From assembly GCF_000335475.2 (NCBI RefSeq), contig NZ_ANAH02000004.1, positions 434,001 through 498,000 on the forward strand: a DNA stretch of 64,000 nt, in the 5' to 3' direction. Of this stretch, positions 44,906 to 53,796 are shown in pieces; position 1 is the first letter of the stretch, and every line of letters begins with the position of its first letter. The DNA comes from Cystobacter fuscus DSM 2262 (lineage in GTDB: Bacteria > Myxococcota > Myxococcia > Myxococcales > Myxococcaceae). The position numbers and the translations under genes are program-made. The notes under the pieces are model-generated. The model worked only from the letters and a program-made list of their open reading frames with translations, was not told the DNA's origin and searched no databases.

Positions 44906-46633
44906 ATGACGATTCGCGCCAGGATCCTGCTGGTCGCGGGGGTGGCGGTCACGCTGGTGTGCCTCATGGCCCTGCTCCTCTATTCCGGGGCGAGCCGGGG
45001 CCAGCGATTGCGGCAGCAGTTGGCGTCCATCCAGAATCAGATCGACAGCCTCGAGCGGCTGCATTCGTTCGCCTGGCCCTTTCTCAACCAGCTCGCCCAG
45101 GCGCGGCAGAACCAGGAGGACACCGGGCTGGTGCTCCGGGAGATGACGGCCCTGGCGGAGGCGGCGTCGGCGCGGCTCATGGAAGGTCAGACCCTGGAGC
45201 TCAAGGGGCGCGTGCTGGCCGGCGTGGACTGGTCGGAGGTGGTGGCGGAGCGGCAGCAGCAGCAGCAGCAGCAGGAGATCCAGCGGATGCTGCTCGCCTG
45301 GGCGGCCCTGGCGGAGCGGCGCGTGCGCGAGCTGCCCCCCTCCGTGCCCGTGGCGCCGCAAGTGGAGTGGTTGTTGTATTCGGAGTTCGAGCAGACCGTG
45401 GGCCGGCGCATCGTGGAGGCACAGGGCAAGGAGCGCGCCGAGGCGGCGTCGCTCCAGGTGCTGCTGGACGACCACGTGTGGCAGGCCCGGTGGGTGGCGG
45501 TGTTCGTGCCCACCTTCGGCCTGCTGCTCATGGGACTCGTCACCGCCGCCATCCTCGCCCCCTTGCGCCGCTCGCTGCGCGAGCTCACCGCCGTGGCGCG
45601 GCGCATCGGCCAGGGGGACTTCGACATCGACGCCGCCACCTCCGCCGTGGCCCGGGACGAGCTGGGCATGCTCTCGCACGCCATCGGCCGCATGGCGCGC
45701 GAGCTGCGCGAGTCCCTGGAGGAGAAGCAGCGGATGATCCGCGCCGAGGCCGAATCCTCCGAGCGCGAGGCCCTGCGCTACCAGGCCCTGCTGGAGGACA
45801 CCGTGCGCGCGCGCACCTCCGAGCTCGCCGAGGCCAACGCCCGTCTGCGCGAGAGCCTCCAGGAGCTGCAATCCACCCAGGAGCAGCTCCTGGCCGCCGA
45901 TCGGCTCGCCTCCGTGGGTCGGCTCGCCGCGGGCGTGGGCCATGAAATCAACAACCCGCTCGCCTTCATCCTCAGCAACCTGCGCTTCGCGCACCAGGAG
46001 CTGACGGCGTTGAGCGGCGCGCCGAGCGAGGAGCTGCACCAGGAGCTGGTCTCCGCGCTCGCCGAGGCGAACGAGGGCGCCGAGCGGGTGCGCCTCATCG
46101 TGCAGGACTTGAGGACGCTCGCGCGGCCGGACGAGGTGGCGCTCGGCCCGGTGAGCGTGGCGGAGGTGGTGCGCAGCGCGGTGAAGATGGCGCGGCACGA
46201 GACGCGCGACCGGGCGCTCCTGGTGGAGGAGTGCGAGGGCGTCCCCCCGGTGCACGCCAACGCCGCGCGCCTGGGCCAGGTGTTCCTCAACCTGCTCATC
46301 AACGCGGCGCACGCCATCGAGCCGGGGCGGGTGAAGGAGAACGAGATTCGCGTGGTGGCGCGCATGTCCGGGCCCGGCCGGGTCACCGTGGAGGTGCGCG
46401 ACACGGGCGCCGGCATTCCCGCCGAGCACCTGCGGCGCATCTTCGATCCGTTCTTCACCACCAAGCCGGTGGGCGTGGGCACCGGGCTGGGGCTGTCGGT
46501 GTGCCACCGCATCATCACCTCGCTGGGCGGAGACATCCGCGTGGAGAGCGAGCCCGGGCGGGGCACGTGCTTCTTCGTCACGCTGCCCATGGCCGCGGAC
46601 TCCCAGCAGAGCGCCTCGACGCCCGCGGCCTGA
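44906..46633 (+). CDS. Sensor histidine kinase with periplasmic domain and HAMP
   Basis: 575 residues. The ATG at 44906 has GAGGAG five bases upstream. TM1 is at residues 10-28 and TM2 near 205-228; between them is a helical periplasmic sensor with a Gln tract from CAG repeats. A HAMP domain and coiled coil lead to the dimerisation H-box GVGHEINNPLAF and an ATPase domain with N box [23 protein letters not shown] and GTGLGLSVC. It belongs to the NtrB-like orthodox group. No response regulator is adjacent, so its partner is elsewhere. Confidence 0.9.
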   Translation: MTIRARILLVAGVAVTLVCLMALLLYSGASRGQRLRQQLASIQNQIDSLERLHSFAWPFLNQLAQARQNQEDTGLVLREMTALAEAASARLMEGQTLELKGRVLAGVDWSEVVAERQQQQQQQEIQRMLLAWAALAERRVRELPPSVPVAPQVEWLLYSEFEQTVGRRIVEAQGKERAEAASLQVLLDDHVWQARWVAVFVPTFGLLLMGLVTAAILAPLRRSLRELTAVARRIGQGDFDIDAATSAVARDELGMLSHAIGRMARELRESLEEKQRMIRAEAESSEREALRYQALLEDTVRARTSELAEANARLRESLQELQSTQEQLLAADRLASVGRLAAGVGHEINNPLAFILSNLRFAHQELTALSGAPSEELHQELVSALAEANEGAERVRLIVQDLRTLARPDEVALGPVSVAEVVRSAVKMARHETRDRALLVEECEGVPPVHANAARLGQVFLNLLINAAHAIEPGRVKENEIRVVARMSGPGRVTVEVRDTGAGIPAEHLRRIFDPFFTTKPVGVGTGLGLSVCHRIITSLGGDIRVESEPGRGTCFFVTLPMAADSQQSASTPAA

Positions 46634-46640
46634 GCGGGTC

Positions 46641-47645
46641 TCAGCGCCCCAGGGCTTCCTGGTACACGCGCCAGAGCGCCTGGGCCTCGTGCGCCACGCC
46701 GAAGCGCGCGCGGGCCTCCTCGGCGGCGGCGCGGCCCACGGCCCGGGCGCGCTCGGGCTCGCGCAGCAGCAGGCGCAGGTGCTCGCGCAGCGTCGTCACG
46801 TCCCCGGGGTCGAAGAGAAAGCCCGTGCGCCCGTGCTCGACGAGGGCGGGCACGTGGGGCAGCCGCGTCGCCACCAGGCAGCACCCGCTCGCCATGGCCT
46901 CCAGCAGCACCATGCCGAAGGACTCGGCGTGCGAGGGTTGCACGATGATGTCCATTCCCTGGTACCAGGGCACCACGTCCGCGTGCTCGCCCGCCAGCAC
47001 CAGGCCGTCCGCGGTGGAGGCGCGCAGCTCGTTCGCCCACGCCCTGTCCTTGCGGCCCCGCGCCTGCCCCACCAGCACGGCCCGCCACTCGGGAAACTCG
47101 GAGAGCAGCGGGCGCACCGCCTCCACGAAGTCGCCCTGGCCCTTGGGAGGACGGATGCGCCCCACGACGCCCACGCCGTGTCGGCCGCCCAGCCCCAGTG
47201 CCTTCCAGGCGGCGTCGCGGTCCGCTGGGGGCACGAAGCGCGCGAGGTCCACCCCGTGGCCGATGCGCGCCGAGGGAATGCCCATCCACTCGGCGCCCTG
47301 GGCGTTGAGGGTGATGAGGCGTTCGGCCCTGCGGGCCAGCAGCCGCGTGAGGCGCCCCGGCCTGGTGCCCCCATGGCGCGTGTAGACGAGTCGCACCTGG
47401 CGGCTCAGCAGCCGCAACAGCAGGCCGACGAGCATCTCGTTGTTGCGGTGCGCATGCCAGACGACGGGCTCCTGGCGGAGGCGCCGCCACAGCTCGCCCC
47501 AGGCGATGCGCGGCACGTGGGCCGCCAGGTGCCGGCCCAGCGCCCGCGTCTCCGAGGTGCGCGCGAGCTCCGACACGACGACTTCGGTATGGGCCGTCAC
47601 GCCGGTGCGGCGCCGGTGGAAGTGGGGGTGCACGACGAGTGTCAT
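46641..47645 (-). CDS. GT4 family glycosyltransferase
   Basis: 334 residues with the GT-B fold typical of family 4. The N-terminal domain contains VHPHFHRRRTGVTAHTE and WHAHRNN; the C-terminal domain has VGRIRPPKG and the nucleotide-sugar motif HAESFGMVLLEAMASG. Transferases of this kind act in LPS core or glycolipid synthesis at the inner membrane. It converges on the histidine kinase gene with 7 bp between stops and is not in a polysaccharide cluster. An in-frame GTG at 47666 is an alternative start. Confidence 0.85.
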   Translation of the reverse strand: MTLVVHPHFHRRRTGVTAHTEVVVSELARTSETRALGRHLAAHVPRIAWGELWRRLRQEPVVWHAHRNNEMLVGLLLRLLSRQVRLVYTRHGGTRPGRLTRLLARRAERLITLNAQGAEWMGIPSARIGHGVDLARFVPPADRDAAWKALGLGGRHGVGVVGRIRPPKGQGDFVEAVRPLLSEFPEWRAVLVGQARGRKDRAWANELRASTADGLVLAGEHADVVPWYQGMDIIVQPSHAESFGMVLLEAMASGCCLVATRLPHVPALVEHGRTGFLFDPGDVTTLREHLRLLLREPERARAVGRAAAEEARARFGVAHEAQALWRVYQEALGR

Positions 47646-47816
47646 GGCCGTCGCTTTCTCTAACACAGGCGGCCGGGGGGCTGTCCGGGGAGCGGCCAGC
47701 CCAGGGGCGGGTCACGGCCCTCGGAGAACAAGGACCCGAGGCACGAGGTTGACTCCAGTATGTGACTTTTGAAGTCCCCTTTGAAGCCCCTTTCGACGTC
47801 TCCCTCGGAGTCCGCC

Positions 47817-49148
47817 ATGGCACGCACCGGTAGCGCGGATCTTCCGCTGCATTCGGGCCGGGTGCCGGACTGGCTCGCCGAGCGCATGGCGCGCATGAGC
47901 CGCGTGCTCGTGGAGGCGCTCGTGCTGCACTATGGCCGTCACGAGGTGCTGCGCCGGCTCGCGCACCCCTTCTGGTTCCAGTCGCTCGGGGCCGTCATGG
48001 GCATGGACTGGCACTCCTCGGGTGTCACCACCACGGTGCTCGGCGCGCTCAAGCGAGGGCTCACCCCCGGGGGGCGCCAGCTCGGGTTGTATGTCGTGGG
48101 CGGCAAGGGCGTGCAGGCGCGCCGCGTGCCCGACGAGCTGAGCATCATCGGCGACCGGGTGGGCATCGACGCCCCCACGCTCCTGCGCGCCAGCCGCCTC
48201 ACCGCCCGCGTGGACAGCGCCGCGGTGCAGGATGGCTTCGAGCTGTACTCCCACAGCCTCATCCTCGCGGACGACAACGCGTGGGCGGTGGTGCAGCAGG
48301 GGATGAACCCGGAGGCCCGGCAGGCCCGGCGCTACCACTGGTTGTCCGAGGGCCTGTCCAGCTTCGTGGAAGAGCCCCATGCCGCCATCGACGGGCCGTC
48401 CCAGGGCGTCATCGTCAACCTCACGGACAAGCGCGCCTCGCGCACGCGCGCCGCGCTGGTGGAGCTGGTGTCCCAGGGGCCGGACGTGGTGACGGGGGCG
48501 TTGCGGCAACGGCTCCCCCAGCCCGCGCCCCGGCCCGTGACGCCGGTGCTGCCCCACCTGCAACTGCCCGTCCACGAGGAGGTGACGCACGAGGATGTGG
48601 TCCTGCGCCGGCTGCATGGCACGCTCGCCGCCGCGGCCGAGCAGGGCCCGCGCGACTTCGCCGAGCTGCTGCTCACCCCCGGCGTGGGCCCCCGCACGGT
48701 GGCGGCGCTCGCCAGCGTCGCGGAAGTCCTCCATGGCACGCCCTCGCGCTTCACGGATCCCGCGCGCTTCTCGCTCGCGCAGGGAGGCAAGGATCGGCAC
48801 CCCTTCCCGGTGCGGCTGGACATCTATGACGAGACGCTGCGGGTGATGCGCGCGGCGGTGGACGCGGCCCGGCTCGGCAACGACGAGCGGCTCCAGGCCA
48901 TCCGCGAGCTCGACAGGCAGGCGCGCCGCCTCGAGGCCGTGGCCACCGGGCCCTCCTTCGACGAGCTCGTCCAGGCGGGGTGGGCGGATGCCGGGGAGCT
49001 GCTGCCCACCGATGCGCCGCCCCGCCGCTTCTCGCGCTCCTCCAGCGCGCACCGGGCGCGGGCGCCCCGGAGTCCTCCCCGGAGCCAGTTGGAGCTGCCG
49101 GGCCTGTCGGAGGAGGGCGCCGGTGAGCCGTCCGCTCCCTCGGGCTAG
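47817..49148 (+). CDS. DUF763 family protein
   Basis: 443 residues from the ATG at 47817, six bases after CGGAG. The N-terminus RTGSADLPLHSGRVPDWLAERM is the hallmark of DUF763, a family of bacteria and archaea with unknown biochemical role. A helix-hairpin-helix-like stretch (LLTPGVGPRTVAALASVAEVL) near residue 290 suggests DNA binding, and the family has been linked to nucleic-acid metabolism by that feature only. The last 40 residues are basic and disordered. No operon partner. Confidence 0.85.
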   Translation: MARTGSADLPLHSGRVPDWLAERMARMSRVLVEALVLHYGRHEVLRRLAHPFWFQSLGAVMGMDWHSSGVTTTVLGALKRGLTPGGRQLGLYVVGGKGVQARRVPDELSIIGDRVGIDAPTLLRASRLTARVDSAAVQDGFELYSHSLILADDNAWAVVQQGMNPEARQARRYHWLSEGLSSFVEEPHAAIDGPSQGVIVNLTDKRASRTRAALVELVSQGPDVVTGALRQRLPQPAPRPVTPVLPHLQLPVHEEVTHEDVVLRRLHGTLAAAAEQGPRDFAELLLTPGVGPRTVAALASVAEVLHGTPSRFTDPARFSLAQGGKDRHPFPVRLDIYDETLRVMRAAVDAARLGNDERLQAIRELDRQARRLEAVATGPSFDELVQAGWADAGELLPTDAPPRRFSRSSSAHRARAPRSPPRSQLELPGLSEEGAGEPSAPSG

Positions 49149-49310
49149 GGGTCGGTTCGGGTCCTGGATGTGTCGGGGGAGGTGCGCACCCGGGCCCGGG
49201 GTCAGGGCCGCCCCGTCCAGCTGCTGCATGGGAGGGAGCCGAGTGCTCCCCGTTCAAGCAGACAAGAGCGACTTCCCACCACGGAGGTGGGCGCGATATA
49301 GCGATGCGTC

Positions 49311-49904
49311 ATGTCGGATACCCCGCTTGTCTTCAATCACACCGTCCAGGGACTGTTCTCCCGGGCCTTCCCCCAGGGTGTGCCCGCGTTGCTCAAGGAG
49401 AAGCTGCGCGCGGCGGGGGTGGACCTGGACAGGCCCCTGTTGCCCGCCTACCCCATCAAGACGTGGAGCCAGTGCATCGCGCTCAGCGCTCCGGTGGCCT
49501 TCCCCAACGAGCTGCCCTCGATGGCGTGGCACAAGCTGGGCGAGCGGATGATCGACGGCTACCAGGAGACGATGATCGGCCGCGCCATGTTCGCCTCGCT
49601 GCGGCTGCTCGGGCCCCGGCGCATGTTGCAGCGGGCCAAGCGCAGCTTCCGCTCGGGCAACAACTACACCGAGGTCCAGTTCACCGACGTCTCCGAGACG
49701 GAGATGGACCTGTGGTTCAACGAGACCGACGAGGTGCTGCGCCACTTCACCGCGGGCCTGGTGATGGCGGGCATGCGCATGGGCGGCGCCGAGCTGCCCC
49801 AGGTGGGCATCCTCCACACCGACTCCCGGGGCGTGACGTTCCGGGCCACGTGGGCGCAGAAGGGGGCCTCCGCCCGGGCCCATGCGGGCGGCCCTCCCGC
49901 CTGA
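49311..49904 (+). CDS. DUF2378 (TIGR02265) family protein, copy 1
   Basis: 197 residues. FNHTVQGLFSRAF, VDLDRPLLPAYPIKTW and the later GNNYTEVQF with LWFNE are typical of this family, which is expanded in Myxococcales and has no known function. A hairpin (CCCACC/GGTGGG, 49275-49291) lies upstream of the start. The second family member in this window is at 53797-54399. Cytoplasmic by sequence. The fold resembles heme-NO-binding-like helical proteins only loosely, so I assign no ligand. Confidence 0.85.
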   Translation: MSDTPLVFNHTVQGLFSRAFPQGVPALLKEKLRAAGVDLDRPLLPAYPIKTWSQCIALSAPVAFPNELPSMAWHKLGERMIDGYQETMIGRAMFASLRLLGPRRMLQRAKRSFRSGNNYTEVQFTDVSETEMDLWFNETDEVLRHFTAGLVMAGMRMGGAELPQVGILHTDSRGVTFRATWAQKGASARAHAGGPPA

Positions 49905-49917
49905 GCCGGACGAGTGC

Positions 49918-50376
49918 TCAGCGCGCCGAGAGCAGCTCCACGTCGAAGATGAGCACGGAGTTGGGCGGGATGCCGGAGTTGCCCTGCTCGCCATAGGCCA
50001 GGTCGGAGGGGAGGACGAGCCGGCGCTTGCCGCCCACCTTCATGCCCACCAGGCCCTCGTCCCACCCCCGGATGACCCGGCCCTGCCCGAGCGTGAAGAA
50101 GAAGGGCTTGCGGCCCAGGCTGGTGTCGAAGAGCGAGCCGTCGGGCAGCCAGCCGGAGTAGTTCACCTCCAGGAGTCGGCCGTTGGTGGCCTCGAGGCCG
50201 GTGCCCACCACCTGGTCCTGCGTGTAGAGGCCGGACTCACTGCGGTTCATGGCGGTCAGGTCCACGCCCAGCACGGGCGCGTAGGTGACCTTGGCGGGGT
50301 CTCCCGATTCCGAGGAGCCACACGCGGCCACGGAGAGCAGGAGGCAGAGGGACAGCAGGGGGGACAGACGCGTCAT
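49918..50376 (-). CDS. FKBP-type peptidyl-prolyl isomerase lipoprotein
   Basis: 152 residues. The lipobox SVAAC puts it in the envelope. The FKBP domain is complete: VNYSGWLPDGSLFDTSLGRKP, the VIRGWDEGLVGMKVGGKRRL core and the IPPNSVLIFDVELL end. It should catalyse cis-trans isomerisation of prolyl bonds in exported proteins. The frame is open upstream, but the ATG at 50376 starts the signal peptide. Convergent with the DUF2378 gene, 13 bp apart. Confidence 0.92.
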   Translation of the reverse strand: MTRLSPLLSLCLLLSVAACGSSESGDPAKVTYAPVLGVDLTAMNRSESGLYTQDQVVGTGLEATNGRLLEVNYSGWLPDGSLFDTSLGRKPFFFTLGQGRVIRGWDEGLVGMKVGGKRRLVLPSDLAYGEQGNSGIPPNSVLIFDVELLSAR

Positions 50377-50419
50377 GGACGGGGACCTTCCTGTGTGGAG
50401 CAGAAGCGGGTGCACCCTA

Positions 50420-51148
50420 TCAGCGGCGCCGGGCGCGCGAGCCACCCGCGGCCCATTGATAGCCCATGGTGGAACCCGAGCCGATGAAGCCCAGCGCGAT
50501 GGCCTTTCGGAAGGAGCCGAGCGCGTCGCGGTTGCCCACCACTTCCTCCATCACGCCATGCAGGGCCACGCCGAGCAGCATGCCCACGGCCGCGCCGCCC
50601 AGGGCGCCGAGGAAGGCCCGGCCCTGACCGCCTCCGCCGGCGAGCTCGCCCACGCCCCAGGTGCCCAGGGCCGCCAGGGGAGGGGTGAGCACCAGCCCCG
50701 CGCCGAACGCCGCCACGTCCGCTTCCGCCCACCGGCCGCCGGCCTCCGGGGGTTGGAGGAAGAGCAGCGAGCCGGGCAGTGCTCCCACCGCGCCGCCCGC
50801 CGCCGTCTGGGCCGCCGTCACCCAGAGCCGCTCGCCGCCCAGCCGGCTCGCTCCATAGAGGCCCCCGAGCGGCACCAGCGTGAAGCCGCCGTACACCGCC
50901 CAGGCGCCCGCGGGCACCGGGGCGTCCAGGGTCATCTGCGGCGAGGCGTTCACCGGCCTGCGCCCGAGGGGCCGCTGGGCGGGCAGTGGCGGCTCGATGT
51001 TCAGCGGGGCGTCCCCACCCTCCGGCATCAGCGCCAGCCGCGTGGGCGCGTCCCCGGTGTCGGGGGTGGGCTCCTGCGCCGCGGGCGAGACGAGTGGGCA
51101 CAGCATGAGGAACAGCGAGGCGAGAGATGTGAAGACAGGGCGGCTCAT
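50420..51148 (-). CDS. Exported hypothetical protein with glycine-rich hydrophobic segments
   Basis: 242 residues. A signal peptide (LASLFLMLCPLVSPAAA-like) is followed by a Pro-rich stretch of about 60 residues and then glycine/alanine-rich hydrophobic segments (GAWAVYGGFTLVPLGGLYG, AVGMLLGVALHGVMEEVVG). This recalls small outer-membrane or envelope proteins, but no family is recognised. Its start is 189 bp from the divergent phospholipase-D-like gene. Confidence 0.6.
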   Translation of the reverse strand: MSRPVFTSLASLFLMLCPLVSPAAQEPTPDTGDAPTRLALMPEGGDAPLNIEPPLPAQRPLGRRPVNASPQMTLDAPVPAGAWAVYGGFTLVPLGGLYGASRLGGERLWVTAAQTAAGGAVGALPGSLLFLQPPEAGGRWAEADVAAFGAGLVLTPPLAALGTWGVGELAGGGGQGRAFLGALGGAAVGMLLGVALHGVMEEVVGNRDALGSFRKAIALGFIGSGSTMGYQWAAGGSRARRR

Positions 51149-51337
51149 GGTGTCCAGACGAGGGCGCGAAGGCGGGTGGCCCCCCGGGGCAGGGATGGGA
51201 CCGGGTGGGCGCACCGTCCACCCGGAGCCCGCGGCGCGACGCCCGTCAGCGGACAGAGTCGGGGCCCATGTGTCGCCGGGTGGACGCACCGGGGTGTCCC
51301 GGGGTCCAGGGGCCGGGGCCGTGACTAGCTTTCGCGG

Positions 51338-52594
51338 GTGAAAACCTGTTGGCCGCTGCTCGTCCTCGCCGTGCTTCTCGCGGGCTGTCCACTGCCCAAT
51401 CACCGGCTCGCCCTGCGCATCCGCGACGACATCCCTGTCACGCCCGAGGGGCGCTCCCTGGCCTGGTACCAGACGGTGGGCGTGGAGCTGGAGCCGGGCA
51501 ACGAGGTGGAGCTCGTCAACAACGGCCACGTGTTCGACGTGCTCGAGCGGGAGATCCGCGCGGCGCGCTCGAGCATCCACATCCTCGTCTACATCTGGCG
51601 CGCGGGAGACCCGTCCGACCGCATCATCCAGGCGCTGCGCGAGCGCCGGCCCGGGGTGACGTGCCGCATCCTGGTGGACCCCCTGGGCAGCATGCGCTTC
51701 GAGAACACCGTGGGGCCGCACCTGGTGGCGGCCGGGTGCGAGGTGCGCATCTTCCGGCGCCTGCAGGGCACCCTGTCGGCGTTGGACCTCAAGCGCTTCC
51801 AGTCGCGGCTGCACCGCAAGGTGGCCGTCTTCGACGGGGTGAGCGGGGTGACGGGAGGCTGGGGCATCTGGAAGGTCTGGCTCGGCGAGGGGCTCGAGCC
51901 CGAGCAATGGCGCGACGCGAGCCTCTGGGTGAAGGGCCCCGCGGTGCGCGGCATGCAGCTGGCCTTCGCGCAGAACTGGCAGGAGGCCGGGGGCGGCATG
52001 CTGCCCGCCGAGGCCTTTCCCGACTCCATCCCCTCCGCCGGGCAGGCGCGCGCGGGCTTCGTCACCCACACCGGTGCTCCCGTGCTCACCAACGCCGAGC
52101 GCATGACGCTGCTCGCCATCGCCTCGGCGAAGCGGCGGCTGTGGATTTCCAACTCCTACTTCATCCCCACCGGCGCCATGCAGGACATGCTCATCGCCAA
52201 GGCGAAGGCGGGGGTGGACGTGCGGGTGCTCACCCCGGGCAGCCGCCACCACGACGTCGGCCCCGTGCTCGCGGGGCAGCTCGCCATCTATGACCGGCTG
52301 CTCGAGCACGGGGTGCGCATCTTCGAGTACGAGGTGTCGATGATGCATTCCAAGACACTGCTCGTGGACGACGCGCTGTCCATGGTGGGCTCGACGAACC
52401 TGGATCCGCTGGCGCTGAGCGCCGAGGAGGGCTCGCTGGTGGTGGATGACGCGCGGATGGCCGGGCAGCTCGCCCAGGCGTTCGAGGAGGACTTGAAGCA
52501 CTCCGTCGAGGTCCGCTGGGATTCCTGGCGCCGCCGCGGTCTCTTCAAACGCTTGTCCGAACGGGTGACGATCCTCTTCGGCGAATACCTCTGA
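51338..52594 (+). CDS. Phospholipase D / cardiolipin-synthase-like lipoprotein
   Basis: 418 residues starting at a GTG. The signal peptide has lipobox LLAGC. Two HKD motifs are present: HRKVAVFDGVSGVTGG and HSKTLLVDDALSMVGSTNLD, the pair that forms the active site of the phospholipase D superfamily. The layout resembles cardiolipin synthases, but the N-terminal lipid anchor replaces the usual membrane helices, suggesting action in the periplasm or at the outer membrane. It could transfer or hydrolyse phosphatidyl groups. Confidence 0.88.
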   Translation: MKTCWPLLVLAVLLAGCPLPNHRLALRIRDDIPVTPEGRSLAWYQTVGVELEPGNEVELVNNGHVFDVLEREIRAARSSIHILVYIWRAGDPSDRIIQALRERRPGVTCRILVDPLGSMRFENTVGPHLVAAGCEVRIFRRLQGTLSALDLKRFQSRLHRKVAVFDGVSGVTGGWGIWKVWLGEGLEPEQWRDASLWVKGPAVRGMQLAFAQNWQEAGGGMLPAEAFPDSIPSAGQARAGFVTHTGAPVLTNAERMTLLAIASAKRRLWISNSYFIPTGAMQDMLIAKAKAGVDVRVLTPGSRHHDVGPVLAGQLAIYDRLLEHGVRIFEYEVSMMHSKTLLVDDALSMVGSTNLDPLALSAEEGSLVVDDARMAGQLAQAFEEDLKHSVEVRWDSWRRRGLFKRLSERVTILFGEYL

Positions 52595-52691
52595 CGCCTG
52601 GCAGCCGCCCAGGAGCCGAGCGGCCGTGGGCCTTCTGGCCTCACGTGTCATCGGACGGGCAAGCTCGTCACCGGCTCGCTCGCGGCCACTT

Positions 52692-52721
52692 CCCCGGTTA
52701 AGCTGGGTCAATTAACCGGGG
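52692..52721. promoter_or_regulatory. Perfect 10-bp inverted repeat with AT core
   Basis: CCCCGGTTAA (52692-52701) and TTAACCGGGG (52712-52721) with a 10-nt spacer. It lies 98 bp after the phospholipase-like stop and 63 bp before the sterol-desaturase start, a place that suits an operator for the latter. Without a T-run it is a less likely terminator. The regulator is unknown. Confidence 0.5.
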
Positions 52722-52783
52722 GGCGAGATGGCGAGGCGGTGGATTCACGCCTTCCATACACGCTTCACCGCGGGAGGGCGGAC

Positions 52784-53626
52784 ATGGAAGGCGCCATGGG
52801 TTTTCTCAAGAGCTTCTTGGCGATGTACCAAGACGAGCGCTTCTTCCTCGTTGGCGTCTGTTCGACGCTCTTGAGTGTGGGTGCTTTCCTCGCCTTCGCG
52901 CTGCCCTGGACGTGGGTGGCCTACAAGAATCCCGAGTCGCTGCAACGCTACCGGGTGCAGGGGCGCGACTTCCCCATCAAGCGCTGGTTCTGGCCCTCGC
53001 TGGGCCGCCTGGCCATCAACAGCCTGCTGTCATTCCTCGGGCTGGTGCTCGCCTGGCCCCTCATGCGCCACCTGTCGGGCATCCACATGGGGGCCCTGCC
53101 CCCCTGGTATGTGATGGTGGCGCAGATCGCCTTCTTCATCGTCCTGGATGACTTCCTCTATTACTGGATGCACCGGACGCTGCACACCCCGTGGCTGTAC
53201 AAGCACGTCCACTCGGTGCACCACCGCATCACCATCCCCTTCGCGCTCACCGGCAATTACATGCACGCCGTCGAGTTCGTGGCGACCTCGACGCTGGTGC
53301 TCACCGGGCCCTCGCTCGTGGGGGCGCACGTGGTGACGCTGTGGGTGTGGATCATCTTCCGGCAGTTCGAGGCGGCCGATGGGCACTGCGGCTACGACGT
53401 GCCGTGGAACCCGGGACTGCTCGTGCCCTTCTACAAGGGCTCGGCCTACCACGACTTCCATCACCGGCGGTTCTTCGGCAACTACGCCGGCTTCTTCGCC
53501 TACCTGGACAAGCTCTTCGGTGGCACCTACTCCAAGGGCTACGAGGAGTACCGCCGCGCCCACCAGCATGGCGCCGCGCCGGAGCCCAAGCCCCAGCCCG
53601 CGCCTCAACCCCAGCCGGAGCCCTGA
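52784..53626 (+). CDS. Sterol desaturase / fatty-acid hydroxylase family protein
   Basis: 280 residues from the ATG at 52784, five bases after GGGAGGG. Several membrane helices and the histidine clusters HRTLH, HSVHH and HDFHH, which bind a di-iron centre. The family covers C-4 sterol methyl oxidases, C-5 desaturases and fatty-acid hydroxylases; some myxobacteria make sterols, so a sterol substrate is possible but not shown. The C-terminus is an unusual proline/glutamine tail of about 20 residues (PKPQPAPQPQ). Confidence 0.87.
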   Translation: MEGAMGFLKSFLAMYQDERFFLVGVCSTLLSVGAFLAFALPWTWVAYKNPESLQRYRVQGRDFPIKRWFWPSLGRLAINSLLSFLGLVLAWPLMRHLSGIHMGALPPWYVMVAQIAFFIVLDDFLYYWMHRTLHTPWLYKHVHSVHHRITIPFALTGNYMHAVEFVATSTLVLTGPSLVGAHVVTLWVWIIFRQFEAADGHCGYDVPWNPGLLVPFYKGSAYHDFHHRRFFGNYAGFFAYLDKLFGGTYSKGYEEYRRAHQHGAAPEPKPQPAPQPQPEP

Positions 53627-53796
53627 GCCCGCACGGGCCTCCCCCTCGCCATCCTCGAGTGAACGCGGGGTGGACTCCGGGTGCTGCTCCCTGTTGACCA
53701 GTCATCAGCCCCTGGCCCCCGGTGGGGTTCCGCCCTGGAGCCCCGGAGGAGGGTTCCTAGCTTCCCCGGGGATGTCGCCGAGGGGAGGGTGGGGGT

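Noticed and set aside
49275..49291. 6-bp hairpin before the DUF2378 gene as a riboswitch
   Set aside because: Too short and not matched to any known aptamer; kept only as a note in the gene entry.
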